A model generated the notes under the pieces. It was not told the origin of the DNA. It saw nothing but the letters and a program-made list of their open reading frames with translations, and ran no database searches. This document shows, one piece after another, positions 44,901 through 53,423 of a stretch of DNA of 64,000 bases. The stretch is from Gleimia europaea ACS-120-V-Col10b. GTDB taxonomy: Bacteria > Actinomycetota > Actinomycetes > Actinomycetales > Actinomycetaceae. Location of the stretch: the NCBI RefSeq assembly GCF_000411155.1, contig NZ_KE150266.1:62001-126000 (forward strand), written 5' to 3'. A program made the position numbers and the translations under genes. Position 1 is the stretch's first letter, and every line of letters begins with the position of its first letter.

Positions 44901-45407
44901 ATGTTGGTTGAGGAAAAACGGGGATGGACTACCGAAATTGGGATTAAGCGAATTCTGGAGCCATACATGGCTTGCATGGATAGTAATCAGGCAGACGAGG
45001 AGCTCGAAAGCTTTACGCCATTTCATGGTCTTGGCGCGCCGGCCGCACAGACGCTTTTGAAACTCTTGCCCAGTCAGCAGTTGCAAGGCCGACAAAACTA
45101 CGGGCCAACCACACTCCAACTACTTGAAGCGGCGACCACCCATCCGGGCGAAGTGGAACTGGTGGGATATGCGATTGGTCCCGCCCGCCCCGATGAACGG
45201 GTTAGCATCGAGGGATTTGTCTACTACGGGGCGCCCGATTTTCACGTTGAGCCATTTCATGAACTCACCTGTGAGTGCGATGCCCTGTGGGAACATCTTG
45301 AGCAAAAGCTCGTCTTAGACTCCGCGCTTGACCGCCCCGACGAAATAAGAAAGATAAGACCGTCTTGGAATCCGGGTCGGGAAGGCTGGTGGGTCTGGTG
45401 GGATTAA
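44901..45407 (+). CDS. Hypothetical protein
   Basis: A 168-residue soluble protein I do not recognise. It is acidic, has no signal peptide or membrane segment, and ends in a Trp-rich tail (REGWWVWWD). A good AAAGGAG Shine-Dalgarno 6 bases before the ATG and core-like codon use suggest a real gene. It stands alone between the SpoU gene (divergent) and pyrD. Confidence 0.7.
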   Translation: MLVEEKRGWTTEIGIKRILEPYMACMDSNQADEELESFTPFHGLGAPAAQTLLKLLPSQQLQGRQNYGPTTLQLLEAATTHPGEVELVGYAIGPARPDERVSIEGFVYYGAPDFHVEPFHELTCECDALWEHLEQKLVLDSALDRPDEIRKIRPSWNPGREGWWVWWD

Positions 45408-45481
45408 TCGCCACCAGTCACAGGCGCGCGGGGTAAATGTCCATTAGTGCTTCGCTGTGCATTCGCCTCGTTGCGCCAATG

Positions 45482-45487
45482 TAAGCT
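45482..45487 (+). promoter_or_regulatory. -10-like box TAAGCT for leaderless pyrD
   Basis: TAAGCT ends 6 nt before the pyrD GTG. The intervening AAGGGC could alternatively act as a close Shine-Dalgarno. Confidence 0.35.
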
Positions 45488-45493
45488 AAGGGC

Positions 45494-46540
45494 GTGTACA
45501 GGTGGATTTTTGATTACGGTCTGGTTCACACGGACCCGGAGATAGCACACGAAGTAGCAATCAAGGCGATTGAACTTGCCGGCTCAAACCCGGTTACGAG
45601 AGCCGGCATGAGTATGGTGTTTGACAGCGCCGACACCTCCGTACCGGCGGGCGCAACATTCCTGCCGCGCAGACTAAAGGGCAGGCTTGGACTAGCTGCC
45701 GGCATGGATAAGAACGCATGCGCGGTTGAAGGCATGGCGGCTATGGGATTCGGTTTCTTGGAAATCGGAACGGTAACACCCCGCCCGCAGCCAGGAAACG
45801 ACAAACCAAGGCTTTGGCGCCTTCCCGAATCCCGCGAGATCCGCAATCGGATGGGTTTCAATAACGATGGGGTAGAGGTTGTAAAGCAGCGGCTGAAGAA
45901 GCTGCGTTCAACGCCTTTTGGTAGGCAGATTGTTGTGGGCGCAAACATTGGCAAGAACAAGGTAACGCCTAATGAGGACGCGGCGCTTGATTACGAGATA
46001 TGCGCTCGTGAGTTGGCGCGTTTAGTTGATTTCCTAGTCATTAACGTGTCCTCGCCCAATACGCCCGGGCTGCGGAGCCTGCAATCTGCTAAGACCTTGC
46101 AGCCGATCATCGAGACCACCTTGCGGGCCGCGCGTAAAGCTGCGGGTAGGGACGTTCCTGTGTTTGTGAAGATTGCGCCTGATCTTGCCAACGAAGACAT
46201 CCTCGAAGTTGCAGATCTTGCTAAAGAACTTGGCCTCGCCGGCATAGTGGCTGCCAACACGACGATAAACCACAAGCTGGGAGAGGGCGGGGTTTCTGGC
46301 CCCAGATTGTTGCAGCGCGGCCTAGAGATTGTGAGGATGCTACGCGAACGGCTAGATCCGACACAAACAATCATCGCGGTAGGTGGAATCTCAACCGCTG
46401 AAGATGCTTTGGCGTACCTCGACGCGGGAGCTGACCTGCTGGAAGCGTTTACCGCGTACATCTACGAGGGACCGGCATGGCCGGGAAAAATCAACCGCGC
46501 AATAGCGAAATCCCGTGCGGAAGGCGCCTACGCCAACTAG
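45494..46540 (+). CDS. pyrD: Quinone-dependent dihydroorotate dehydrogenase (class 2)
   Basis: A 348-residue membrane-associated flavoenzyme oxidising dihydroorotate to orotate. The class 2 N-terminal extension (1-45, HTDPEIAHEVAIKAIELA) for quinone access is present, then GLAAGMDKN, IGTVTPRPQPGN, NRMGFNNDG, the catalytic Ser in NVSSPNTPGLR, VKIAPDL, NTT and GGISTAEDALAYLDAGADLL. GTG start. It is the only pyrimidine de novo gene here. Confidence 0.96.
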   Translation: MYRWIFDYGLVHTDPEIAHEVAIKAIELAGSNPVTRAGMSMVFDSADTSVPAGATFLPRRLKGRLGLAAGMDKNACAVEGMAAMGFGFLEIGTVTPRPQPGNDKPRLWRLPESREIRNRMGFNNDGVEVVKQRLKKLRSTPFGRQIVVGANIGKNKVTPNEDAALDYEICARELARLVDFLVINVSSPNTPGLRSLQSAKTLQPIIETTLRAARKAAGRDVPVFVKIAPDLANEDILEVADLAKELGLAGIVAANTTINHKLGEGGVSGPRLLQRGLEIVRMLRERLDPTQTIIAVGGISTAEDALAYLDAGADLLEAFTAYIYEGPAWPGKINRAIAKSRAEGAYAN

Positions 46541-46574
46541 GTGCGCGACGAACGGGCTAGCTTCGTATTACTGT

Positions 46575-47201
46575 CTACTTTTCTGGGTGCTCGCCGCGCT
46601 TGACTTGCGGTCGAGGCTGGCGCCACCTGCGCAGCATGATCATGCGGGAGAACGTGTAGAACCAGTTGCGAATCCACGGTTCATTGGGCCACTTCTGCGT
46701 CACGATCTTCTTGATCTGCAGGTTGATAAGAATCGATTCGAACACCGAGAAAATCAGCAGGCCGTAGGTGACGTAAGTGACCACCTGGACAACCAGTGCG
46801 GCGGTTTCGGGAGTGGTTAGTCTGGCCAGGAAAATCATCGAGAACATGGCGATGATCAAAACTAACATGGAGGGAAGTACGAACTCGGCCAGAGTCCAAC
46901 GCGCATCCACGTAATCGCGTGTGAACCGGCGGATCTTGCCCTTGTCTCGCGCCGGCATATAGCGTTCGTCACCGGTTTCCATTGCGCGCTGCTGGCGCTC
47001 CCAAATAGCGTTTTCGCGCTCGCGCCTCCGGCGCTTAGCTTCGCGCCGATCCTTGGGGATCATGGGGCGACGGTTCGCCGCCTCAGCCTCTTTGCGAGTC
47101 CTAGTAGGGCGCCCCTTGCCAACTACTTCGTGAGCCTGTTCGTCGGACTTATCCTTAGACTTTTCTTTTCCAAACACGATTCCAACTTTACCTGAGGGCA
47201 T
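46575..47201 (-). CDS. DUF3043 family membrane protein
   Basis: A 208-residue actinobacterial DUF3043 protein: a highly charged Lys/Arg/Glu N-terminal half (1-110, with MIPKDRREAKRRRRERENA) is followed by two membrane segments (about 118-140 and 150-172) and a basic tail. The function is unknown. It is monocistronic and divergent from the M20 peptidase gene. Confidence 0.88.
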   Translation of the reverse strand: MPSGKVGIVFGKEKSKDKSDEQAHEVVGKGRPTRTRKEAEAANRRPMIPKDRREAKRRRRERENAIWERQQRAMETGDERYMPARDKGKIRRFTRDYVDARWTLAEFVLPSMLVLIIAMFSMIFLARLTTPETAALVVQVVTYVTYGLLIFSVFESILINLQIKKIVTQKWPNEPWIRNWFYTFSRMIMLRRWRQPRPQVKRGEHPEK

Positions 47202-47278
47202 CGGAAGGCCTAAATAACAGGCCGATCATAGCAGTATTGCCGAATGGTTCCAAGGTGTTTAACGTAAGGAGGGTGAAC

Positions 47279-48619
47279 ATTAGACAGCGACTTGAAGAGC
47301 AGTTCGACCAGTTTGTACGCGAACTCGAAGATATTATCCGTATCCCCTCCGTTTCCTCAGCCTCCTTTGACCAGTCAGAGGTTGAGCGTTCGGCTAAACA
47401 CGTGGCGTCGAGGTTCGAAAGCCTCGGCCTTGAAACACAAATCTTGCGCGCACCGCGCCCCGATGGAACGGACGGTGCCCCTGCAGTTGTGGCGAAGACC
47501 CCGATGATCAAGGCAGCCCCAACCGTTCTGCTGTACGCCCACCACGACGTTCAACCGGGCGGGGACCTACAAAAGTGGATTGGAAACCCATTTGAGCCGC
47601 AAATGCGGGATGGGCGCCTGTATGGTCGTGGCTCTTCCGATGACGGTGCCGGAATTGTCGTTCACTTCGGCTCGCTGAGCCTGCTTGGCGATCAACTCCC
47701 CGTAAATGTAACGGTTTACATTGAGGGCGAAGAAGAGGTTGGTTCCCCTTCGTTTGAAAACTTCCTCACCAAGTACCACAAGCAGCTCGAAGCGGACTAC
47801 ATCATCGTTACTGATTCCGATAACTGGAAGCCAGGCAAGCCCGCGCTGACCTCCTCACTGCGTGGAGTAATCGATGCAACCGTAACGGTTCGCATGACCG
47901 ATCATGCGATGCATTCGGGCATGTGGGGCGGCCCAGTCCTCGATTCTGTTACTGCGGCGTCACACCTAATTTCCACGTTCCATAACGAGATGGGTGAGGT
48001 TGCGATTGCCGGTCTTGCCGGTTCTAAAGATGCGGATGTGGTGTACGACGAGGCAGAGTTTAGGGCCGAGGCCGGCCTGCTAGAAGGAGTGCAGATTGCC
48101 GGATCTGGTGACCTCGCATCGCGCATGTGGACCCAGCCTGCAGTGTCTATCATTGGCCTCGATGCGACCTCCGTTGCGCACTCGTCAAACACCATTTGGC
48201 CGGAGACGAAGTTCAAGGTTTCGGTACGTACCGTGCCAGGTACTGACGGTAGGGAAGCCATGGCGGCACTTGAGCGCCACATCATGGAAAACCGTCCGTT
48301 CGGGGCAGTCGTGGAGTTTGAACCCGGTGAGATTGGCCCCGGCTATCAGGCGGATCTGGAGTCGGATGCGGCAAAAATCGCGCACGAGGCTCTGTCGCAG
48401 GCGTGGGGAGTACCTTCGGTAAACATTGGCGTGGGTGGTTCCATCCCGTTCATTTCTACGTTCCAAGAGCAATTTCCTAGCGCGCAGGTAATCGTCACAG
48501 GTGTTGAAGATCCCCTTACTAACGCGCACTCTGAAAATGAGTCGCAGGATTTGGGCGATCTGAAAAACGCCATTTTGGCTGAAGCATTAATGCTGCAAAA
48601 GTTTGCGGAGAAAGCGTGA
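47279..48619 (+). CDS. M20 family dipeptidase (PepV/CNDP-like)
   Basis: A metallo-dipeptidase of about 446 residues. Zinc ligands are visible in YAHHDVQP (His, Asp), EGEEEVGSP (Glu, catalytic Glu) and VTDSDNW; the dimerisation lid (about 195-330) and the final NAHSENESQDLGDL with its His follow. It hydrolyses dipeptides in the cytoplasm. The start is the interesting point: AAGGAGG (47266-47272) is exactly 6 bases before ATT at 47279, whereas the in-frame GTG at 47273 directly abuts the Shine-Dalgarno and TTG 47237 has none. It overlaps the next gene by 4 bases. Confidence 0.9.
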   Translation: MRQRLEEQFDQFVRELEDIIRIPSVSSASFDQSEVERSAKHVASRFESLGLETQILRAPRPDGTDGAPAVVAKTPMIKAAPTVLLYAHHDVQPGGDLQKWIGNPFEPQMRDGRLYGRGSSDDGAGIVVHFGSLSLLGDQLPVNVTVYIEGEEEVGSPSFENFLTKYHKQLEADYIIVTDSDNWKPGKPALTSSLRGVIDATVTVRMTDHAMHSGMWGGPVLDSVTAASHLISTFHNEMGEVAIAGLAGSKDADVVYDEAEFRAEAGLLEGVQIAGSGDLASRMWTQPAVSIIGLDATSVAHSSNTIWPETKFKVSVRTVPGTDGREAMAALERHIMENRPFGAVVEFEPGEIGPGYQADLESDAAKIAHEALSQAWGVPSVNIGVGGSIPFISTFQEQFPSAQVIVTGVEDPLTNAHSENESQDLGDLKNAILAEALMLQKFAEKA

Positions 48620-49665
48620 CCTACACCTTCAACCGCGTAGCGGTTGCCGGTGAGCGGGCTACCCTCGAAAGTAAGGATGTAGCGAGCATCATCGCTACCA
48701 TTTTCCAGGGCGCTATAGCCGTGGAAGAGGTTGACCTGGAGCCGGCTCACGCGGCTACCAACCTTGACAGTAGGGGAATGCATGTTTGCGCGAGGCAGCA
48801 GTTGGGCAACATCGAAGCTTGGGCGCCCGAAGGTAAAACCACCTGGGTGGTGGCGGGCCACGATGAGCCGGCCGCCAATCCGGTCACGACGTTGCCGCAA
48901 AGCCTGACGAATAATCCTGAAATAGGTGCAATCGGAACCCTAATGCAACTGGCCGGCATACCTGCTGAGTGCGCATTCGCATCCGTGGCTGAGGTTAACA
49001 CGGCCATCGGAACGGAAAACCTGGGCGGAGCGAACACTGCCTGGTTCGAAAACCGTGACCTCCTGGCTCAGGTGCGCGGACGTGCGCTGGACAAGATTGG
49101 GAATCGTAGCCTAGCAGTTGCAAGTGCTACCGAACGCCCGCTACTGGGGTTGGACTCAACGCTGGCTCAGGGCTACGGTGGGAACGCTTTGAATGTGGTT
49201 GGGCAACACGCCGTGCGTGCATTGACGCAGTTTTACCAGCAGTTCAGCGATATTGCCCAGGCGGAACAGTTAGCGCCTGCCTCTACTTCTTTTGCGCGCG
49301 CCGTTGGCTCAGGTGCAGGGCTTGGAATCGGAGCGCTGGCGCTTGGACTGCGCGGACAGCTAACCGGCCTTCCCGAAGTATTGGCAGATGCTTTCAATCT
49401 GCGCCAGCACGTTGCTGCGGCCGACCTCGTAGTCGGGATTATCGATACCCTTCATCCGCAAACCATCGCGGATTCACCGATTCGAATGTTGACAGCACTG
49501 GCTGCCGAGTACGCGTTACCGTGCATCCTGTTCACGCACGAAAGCTCCTTGTCCAAGCACGAGCTGTCCGAGTGGGGCATCCACCAGGCGTATGTGATTG
49601 ATAGGAGTAAAGCAAACAGTGACGTTAGCCGCATATTGGCCGGAACGTGGATCAGAAAGCGGTGA
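48616..49665 (+). CDS. Glycerate kinase-like protein, degenerate
   Basis: A 349-residue protein that resembles the GlxK/GarK glycerate kinase fold: GSGAGLGIGALALGLRG corresponds to the family's GSGAAGGLGAGL, and ADLVVGIIDTLHPQTIADSPI to ADLVITGEGSLDAQTxxGK. The second, catalytic motif has lost its Glu, Asp and Lys residues, so kinase activity is doubtful. It overlaps the M20 peptidase gene (GTGA) and precedes the ErpA-like gene. The specific role is unknown. Confidence 0.6.
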   Translation: MTYTFNRVAVAGERATLESKDVASIIATIFQGAIAVEEVDLEPAHAATNLDSRGMHVCARQQLGNIEAWAPEGKTTWVVAGHDEPAANPVTTLPQSLTNNPEIGAIGTLMQLAGIPAECAFASVAEVNTAIGTENLGGANTAWFENRDLLAQVRGRALDKIGNRSLAVASATERPLLGLDSTLAQGYGGNALNVVGQHAVRALTQFYQQFSDIAQAEQLAPASTSFARAVGSGAGLGIGALALGLRGQLTGLPEVLADAFNLRQHVAAADLVVGIIDTLHPQTIADSPIRMLTALAAEYALPCILFTHESSLSKHELSEWGIHQAYVIDRSKANSDVSRILAGTWIRKR

Positions 49666-49742
49666 AGCAAGTGGTGCAAGATGCCAGTCCAGTACGGTTC
49701 AGATTAGAGTAAGCACTGATACGCACAAGCGATAGGAAGAAA

Positions 49743-50087
49743 ATGTCTGACGAATTTCCAACTCATGAGATTGAGCTAACCGAGAATGCCGCCGCAAAGG
49801 TGAAGAGTCTACTAGAGCAGGAAGGCCGCGATGATCTGCGTCTGCGCGTTTCCGTCTCTCCTGGTGGCTGCTCCGGCCTCATCTACTCACTTTACTTTGA
49901 TGAGCGAATCCTAGATGGCGATCACATTCGCGATTTTGACGGCGTTGAGGTGATTGTAGACCGGATGTCCGTGCCCTACCTTAACGGCTCAACCATCGAC
50001 TTTTATGACACCATTGAGCGGCAGGGGTTCACCATCGAAAATCCGAATGCAACCGGCACCTGTGCGTGCGGTGAGTCTTTCCACTAA
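49743..50087 (+). CDS. erpA: Iron-sulfur cluster insertion protein ErpA (HesB/IscA family)
   Basis: A 114-residue A-type carrier. The three cluster-binding cysteines are Cys43 in SPGGCSGLIYS and Cys107/Cys109 in GTCACGESFH. It donates Fe-S clusters to target enzymes. GGAAGAAA lies before the ATG. It is usual upstream of respiratory or redox genes in actinobacteria; here an FKBP lipoprotein follows by 21 bases. Confidence 0.92.
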   Translation: MSDEFPTHEIELTENAAAKVKSLLEQEGRDDLRLRVSVSPGGCSGLIYSLYFDERILDGDHIRDFDGVEVIVDRMSVPYLNGSTIDFYDTIERQGFTIENPNATGTCACGESFH

Positions 50088-50108
50088 ATCTTTACTTAGG
50101 AATTAATT

Positions 50109-51101
50109 GTGAAACGTAAACTCGTATCCCTAGCCCTGGCCACCACCCTCACTGCAGGCATGCTCTCCGCCTGTTCGGACGAAGCCGACAAGACGAAACC
50201 TAGCGAAACCGGTGAGACTACGGCCACCACCAACGTTGCCGACGACGTACCTGTTGATCGTAACTACGATGGGGAGATCCCTGAAATCGGTGGCGAGTGG
50301 GGTAAGAGCGTAACTTTCACAGCCGCCAAAGGCGAAGAACCTAACGTAGTTGTTGCAAAAACACTCATCGAGGGTTCTGGCGACGAAGTTGGCCTTGATG
50401 ACGTAGTTGCTGCGCACTATCACGGCATGCTGTGGGATGGCACGGTATTTGATTCGACGTTTGACCGCGCCCCCGAGGGGAAGAACTCTGAGCCTTTGGT
50501 ATTTAGCCTCAATCAGGTCATTAAGGGCTGGAAACATGGCCTCGCGGGCCAGCGGGTGGGCGACCGTGTTGAGCTCGTCATTCCCGCCGCCTATGGCTAC
50601 GGCGAAGCCGGTGCAGGAGATAAGATTCCCGGCGGCGCTACCCTGGTATTCGTGGTTGATCTGGTGGGAAAACTTGATCCCACCAACACCTCCGCCCTCA
50701 AAGATGCGAAAGTGACGGATAACAAGCCACCTGCGGGGCTTTCAATCGATGGTCCGCTGGGAATGAAACCAACTATTGCATTTGACCATGACGTGAAAGC
50801 TCCCATCGAGGCCACGGCCATCGAACTGGCAGCGGGTAACGGACCAAAAATCGGCAAGAACGATGCGGTAAGCTACCACATCACTGGCTCTCAGTGGGGT
50901 AAGGGAGATGAGGCAGATTCAACTTGGGACATGGGGGTAGCGGATTATTCCCAGCGAGCGGTTGGGAACACGCTGGGGTTTGAAAACATGAACGTTGGAA
51001 GCCGCGTTCTGGTTATCCATCCCGATACCCAAAATCCAGAAAATGCGATGGTCTTCGTAGTTGATATCACGGGGGCCATGGACGTTTCCCCCGTTCAATA
51101 G
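50109..51101 (+). CDS. FKBP-type peptidyl-prolyl isomerase lipoprotein
   Basis: A 330-residue lipoprotein with signal peptide and lipobox LSAC (Cys about 22), an acidic/Thr linker, and an FKBP domain (about 80-195) with AAHYHGMLWDGTVFDSTFDR, VIKGWKHGLAGQRVGDRVELVIP and YGYGEAGAGDKIPGGATLVFVVDLV. Residues 200-330 form a second, FKBP-like degenerate repeat (DAVSYHITGSQWGKGD, VGSRVLVIHP, AMVFVVDITGAM). Acts on extracytoplasmic protein folding. Confidence 0.9.
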   Translation: MKRKLVSLALATTLTAGMLSACSDEADKTKPSETGETTATTNVADDVPVDRNYDGEIPEIGGEWGKSVTFTAAKGEEPNVVVAKTLIEGSGDEVGLDDVVAAHYHGMLWDGTVFDSTFDRAPEGKNSEPLVFSLNQVIKGWKHGLAGQRVGDRVELVIPAAYGYGEAGAGDKIPGGATLVFVVDLVGKLDPTNTSALKDAKVTDNKPPAGLSIDGPLGMKPTIAFDHDVKAPIEATAIELAAGNGPKIGKNDAVSYHITGSQWGKGDEADSTWDMGVADYSQRAVGNTLGFENMNVGSRVLVIHPDTQNPENAMVFVVDITGAMDVSPVQ

Positions 51102-51183
51102 CGTCGGTTTGTAACCGTTCCCTGGGCCAATACAATAAAGTATTAGGTAGCTCGCGCAGAGTTTAGTTTCATAGGAGAAAGAC

Positions 51184-51579
51184 ATGTCTCAAACGGATGA
51201 GAAGGACACGAACAAGATCCTCCTCTACAGCGACAATTCCGAGTTCCGCGCTAACGTCATCGAAGCGGTTGGCATTCGCCCTGGTGCAGGCATGCCAAAG
51301 GTGGAGTGGGTAGAGTCTGCCACCGAAGAGGGCGCTGTAATGAAGTACAAAGAGGGCGAATTCGACCTCCTCATCCTCGACGGTGAAACGCAAAAGGTCG
51401 GCGCAATGGCGCTTTTACGCCGCTTGGAGGTGGAGTTCGACACCCTGCCTCCCTCGATTACGATTCTTGCGCGCCAGCAGGATTCGTGGATCGCAAAATT
51501 CTCGGGCACCACAAAGATGCTGTACTACCCGATTGACCCAATCGAGTTGCAACAGACGGTAACGCAACTACTTTCGTAA
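51184..51579 (+). CDS. Stand-alone pseudo-receiver domain protein
   Basis: A 131-residue single receiver-like domain. LLYSDNSEFRANV aligns with the first strand but lacks the acidic pair; DLLILDGETQKVGAM retains an Asp (about 66) at the phosphoacceptor strand; the Thr/Ser switch (ITILAR) and the Lys (YYPIDP) are not conserved. It therefore probably signals by protein contact rather than phosphorylation. Conserved actinobacterial single-domain protein; function unknown. AGGAG lies before the ATG. Confidence 0.75.
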   Translation: MSQTDEKDTNKILLYSDNSEFRANVIEAVGIRPGAGMPKVEWVESATEEGAVMKYKEGEFDLLILDGETQKVGAMALLRRLEVEFDTLPPSITILARQQDSWIAKFSGTTKMLYYPIDPIELQQTVTQLLS

Positions 51580-51639
51580 CGGATTTTGATTGTGGGCGGC
51601 TGGAAACAGTCGCCCACAAGTCATATACAGGAGAGTTAT

Positions 51640-52350
51640 TCAGAGGCGATCGGTGCGGGAGCGAGAGATGTTGTCGAAGCAGGGTAACTCTTTCAGATCC
51701 GCAAAGTCGGTTCCGCCAAGTTTCCTAAGCTCAGCGACTAAACCAGCAAACACTTGCGCGGTGGCAGTAGCGTCCGCAAGGGCGCGGTGCGCGCAATCGT
51801 TAGAAATCTTGAAATGGCGCATCAGGGTGCCAAGCCGGTGATTCGATACTAGAGGGCGGGGGAGGAGCGCGCGGGCGAGTGCGAGGGTGTCCACCACGCT
51901 TGGGCAGGGCCACTCAACGTTAGCGGCGGTAGCTGCTCGCGTTAAGAAACCACAGTCGAATGAGGCATTGTGCGCAATCAAAATGCTACTTTCGAGCTGT
52001 GCGAAGTGAAGAAACTGGCGAATCGCCTCATCTGGATGCGGCGCATCCGCCACCATTAGATCGGTGATTCCCGTCAGTGCGGTGATTTGGGGAGGAATCT
52101 GCATTTGCGGATTAACCAGGGTAGTAAAAGTGTCTACGATCTCGCCGTTTTTGAGTCTGACAGCACCGATTTCAGTCATCTGCGAGTCGGCTCCAAGTCC
52201 GGTGGTTTCGAGGTCCACCACCACGTACTCGCGCCTCCAAACATCGCCCTCGAAATCGTTTGCACTGCCTTCGTCTCGAGCGAATAGGGCCGGCTCGGCT
52301 AAGTGTGGCGTGTCGAGATTTATACGGTTTCCAGATACGCGCCTCATCAT
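51640..52350 (-). CDS. DnaQ-like DEDDh 3'-5' exonuclease
   Basis: A 236-residue exonuclease. Exo I VVDLETTG, Exo II AHNASFDCGFL and Exo IIIepsilon HRALADATAT show all acidic residues and the His of the DEDDh class. It resembles polymerase III epsilon and the exonuclease module of actinobacterial DnaQ-like/UvrC-Cho-like proteins, but it has no attached nuclease domain. AAAGGG precedes the ATG at 52350. Function likely DNA repair or RNA/DNA end trimming. Confidence 0.9.
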   Translation of the reverse strand: MMRRVSGNRINLDTPHLAEPALFARDEGSANDFEGDVWRREYVVVDLETTGLGADSQMTEIGAVRLKNGEIVDTFTTLVNPQMQIPPQITALTGITDLMVADAPHPDEAIRQFLHFAQLESSILIAHNASFDCGFLTRAATAANVEWPCPSVVDTLALARALLPRPLVSNHRLGTLMRHFKISNDCAHRALADATATAQVFAGLVAELRKLGGTDFADLKELPCFDNISRSRTDRL

Positions 52351-52506
52351 CACCAATCCCTTTGAAAAACCAACCTTCTAAGCGTATCGGATGGTGGGCG
52401 CAAGATGACACTATGGAGTGGAAGGTACCAAGGCGTCATAAACTGTGAAAGCGAGTACTAGACTGAACAATTAGTGTCGCATCTCGAAGCCAACCAGGAG
52501 GAAAGC

Positions 52507-53322
52507 GTGCTTTACCAGGTACTCAAAACAGGGTTTGGACCTTTATTGAAGGCTTTCTATCGCCCCTGGATTCGTGGGAAAGAGAATATCCCCGCTACCG
52601 GAGCTGCCATTCTCGCTTCAAACCACCTGGCCGTATTCGACTCGGTGTTTTTGCCGCTCATGATCGACCGTGAGGTCGTATTCATGGGCAAGTCCGACTA
52701 CTTTACCGGTAAGGGACTCAAAGGTAAGGCAACTGCTAAGTTCATGCGGGCAGTTGGCACTATTCCGGTTGACCGCTCCTCTGGCAAGGCCGCGGAGGCG
52801 GCTTTGCACACCGGGTTGGCGCGCCTGCAGGAAAATGAGCTGTTCGGCATTTACCCTGAGGGCACGCGTAGCCCTGACGGTAAACTTTACCGCGGCAAGG
52901 TGGGCGTTGCCCGACTCGCCCTCGAATCTGGAGCGCCCGTTATCCCGGTCGCGATGATCGGAACAAACATCGCCCAACCGATTGGGCAGAAGATCCCCAG
53001 TCGTCACCGCGTGGGCATAGTGATTGGTGAACCTCTGGATTTCTCCCGCTACCGCGGCCTCGCTAAAGATCGATACACGCTCCGCGCTGTCACCGACGAA
53101 ATCATGTATAACCTTATGACGCTGTCCGGGCAGGAATACGTGGATCTTTACGCCGCTGATGTCAAGGCGCAGCTGGCCAAGGAAGGTAAGTTTGCCGGTC
53201 CTGTCCCCGCCGGCGCTAAGGCTCCAGGTGGACGCGAAGTGCCAGATGTGAGCGTTCCTGAACCCACTGAAGCCGATGAGGTTGTTGATCTTTCCAAGAA
53301 ACTAAAAGAAGAGAAAGACTAA
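52507..53322 (+). CDS. plsC: 1-acyl-sn-glycerol-3-phosphate acyltransferase family protein
   Basis: A 271-residue PlsC-type acyltransferase for phosphatidic acid synthesis. The catalytic H(x4)D motif is NHLAVFDS (His40, Asp45); FMGKSDYF, GTIPVDRSSGKAA, IYPEGTRSPDGK and ALESGAPVIPVAMIGT follow. The C-terminal tail is Ala/Pro/Glu/Lys-rich. The GTG at 52507 follows an ideal AGGAGGAAAGC; an upstream in-frame GTG (52474) lacks one. Confidence 0.92.
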   Translation: MLYQVLKTGFGPLLKAFYRPWIRGKENIPATGAAILASNHLAVFDSVFLPLMIDREVVFMGKSDYFTGKGLKGKATAKFMRAVGTIPVDRSSGKAAEAALHTGLARLQENELFGIYPEGTRSPDGKLYRGKVGVARLALESGAPVIPVAMIGTNIAQPIGQKIPSRHRVGIVIGEPLDFSRYRGLAKDRYTLRAVTDEIMYNLMTLSGQEYVDLYAADVKAQLAKEGKFAGPVPAGAKAPGGREVPDVSVPEPTEADEVVDLSKKLKEEKD

Positions 53323-53423
53323 GCGATAGGGAAAGCGGCCCTAAAAGTCTGCAAAATGTTTTCAATGTAGACTGAAGACGTGCAAAGCTGTGCAAACCAG
53401 TTTTCTAACTGAAAGGTTCTTAG

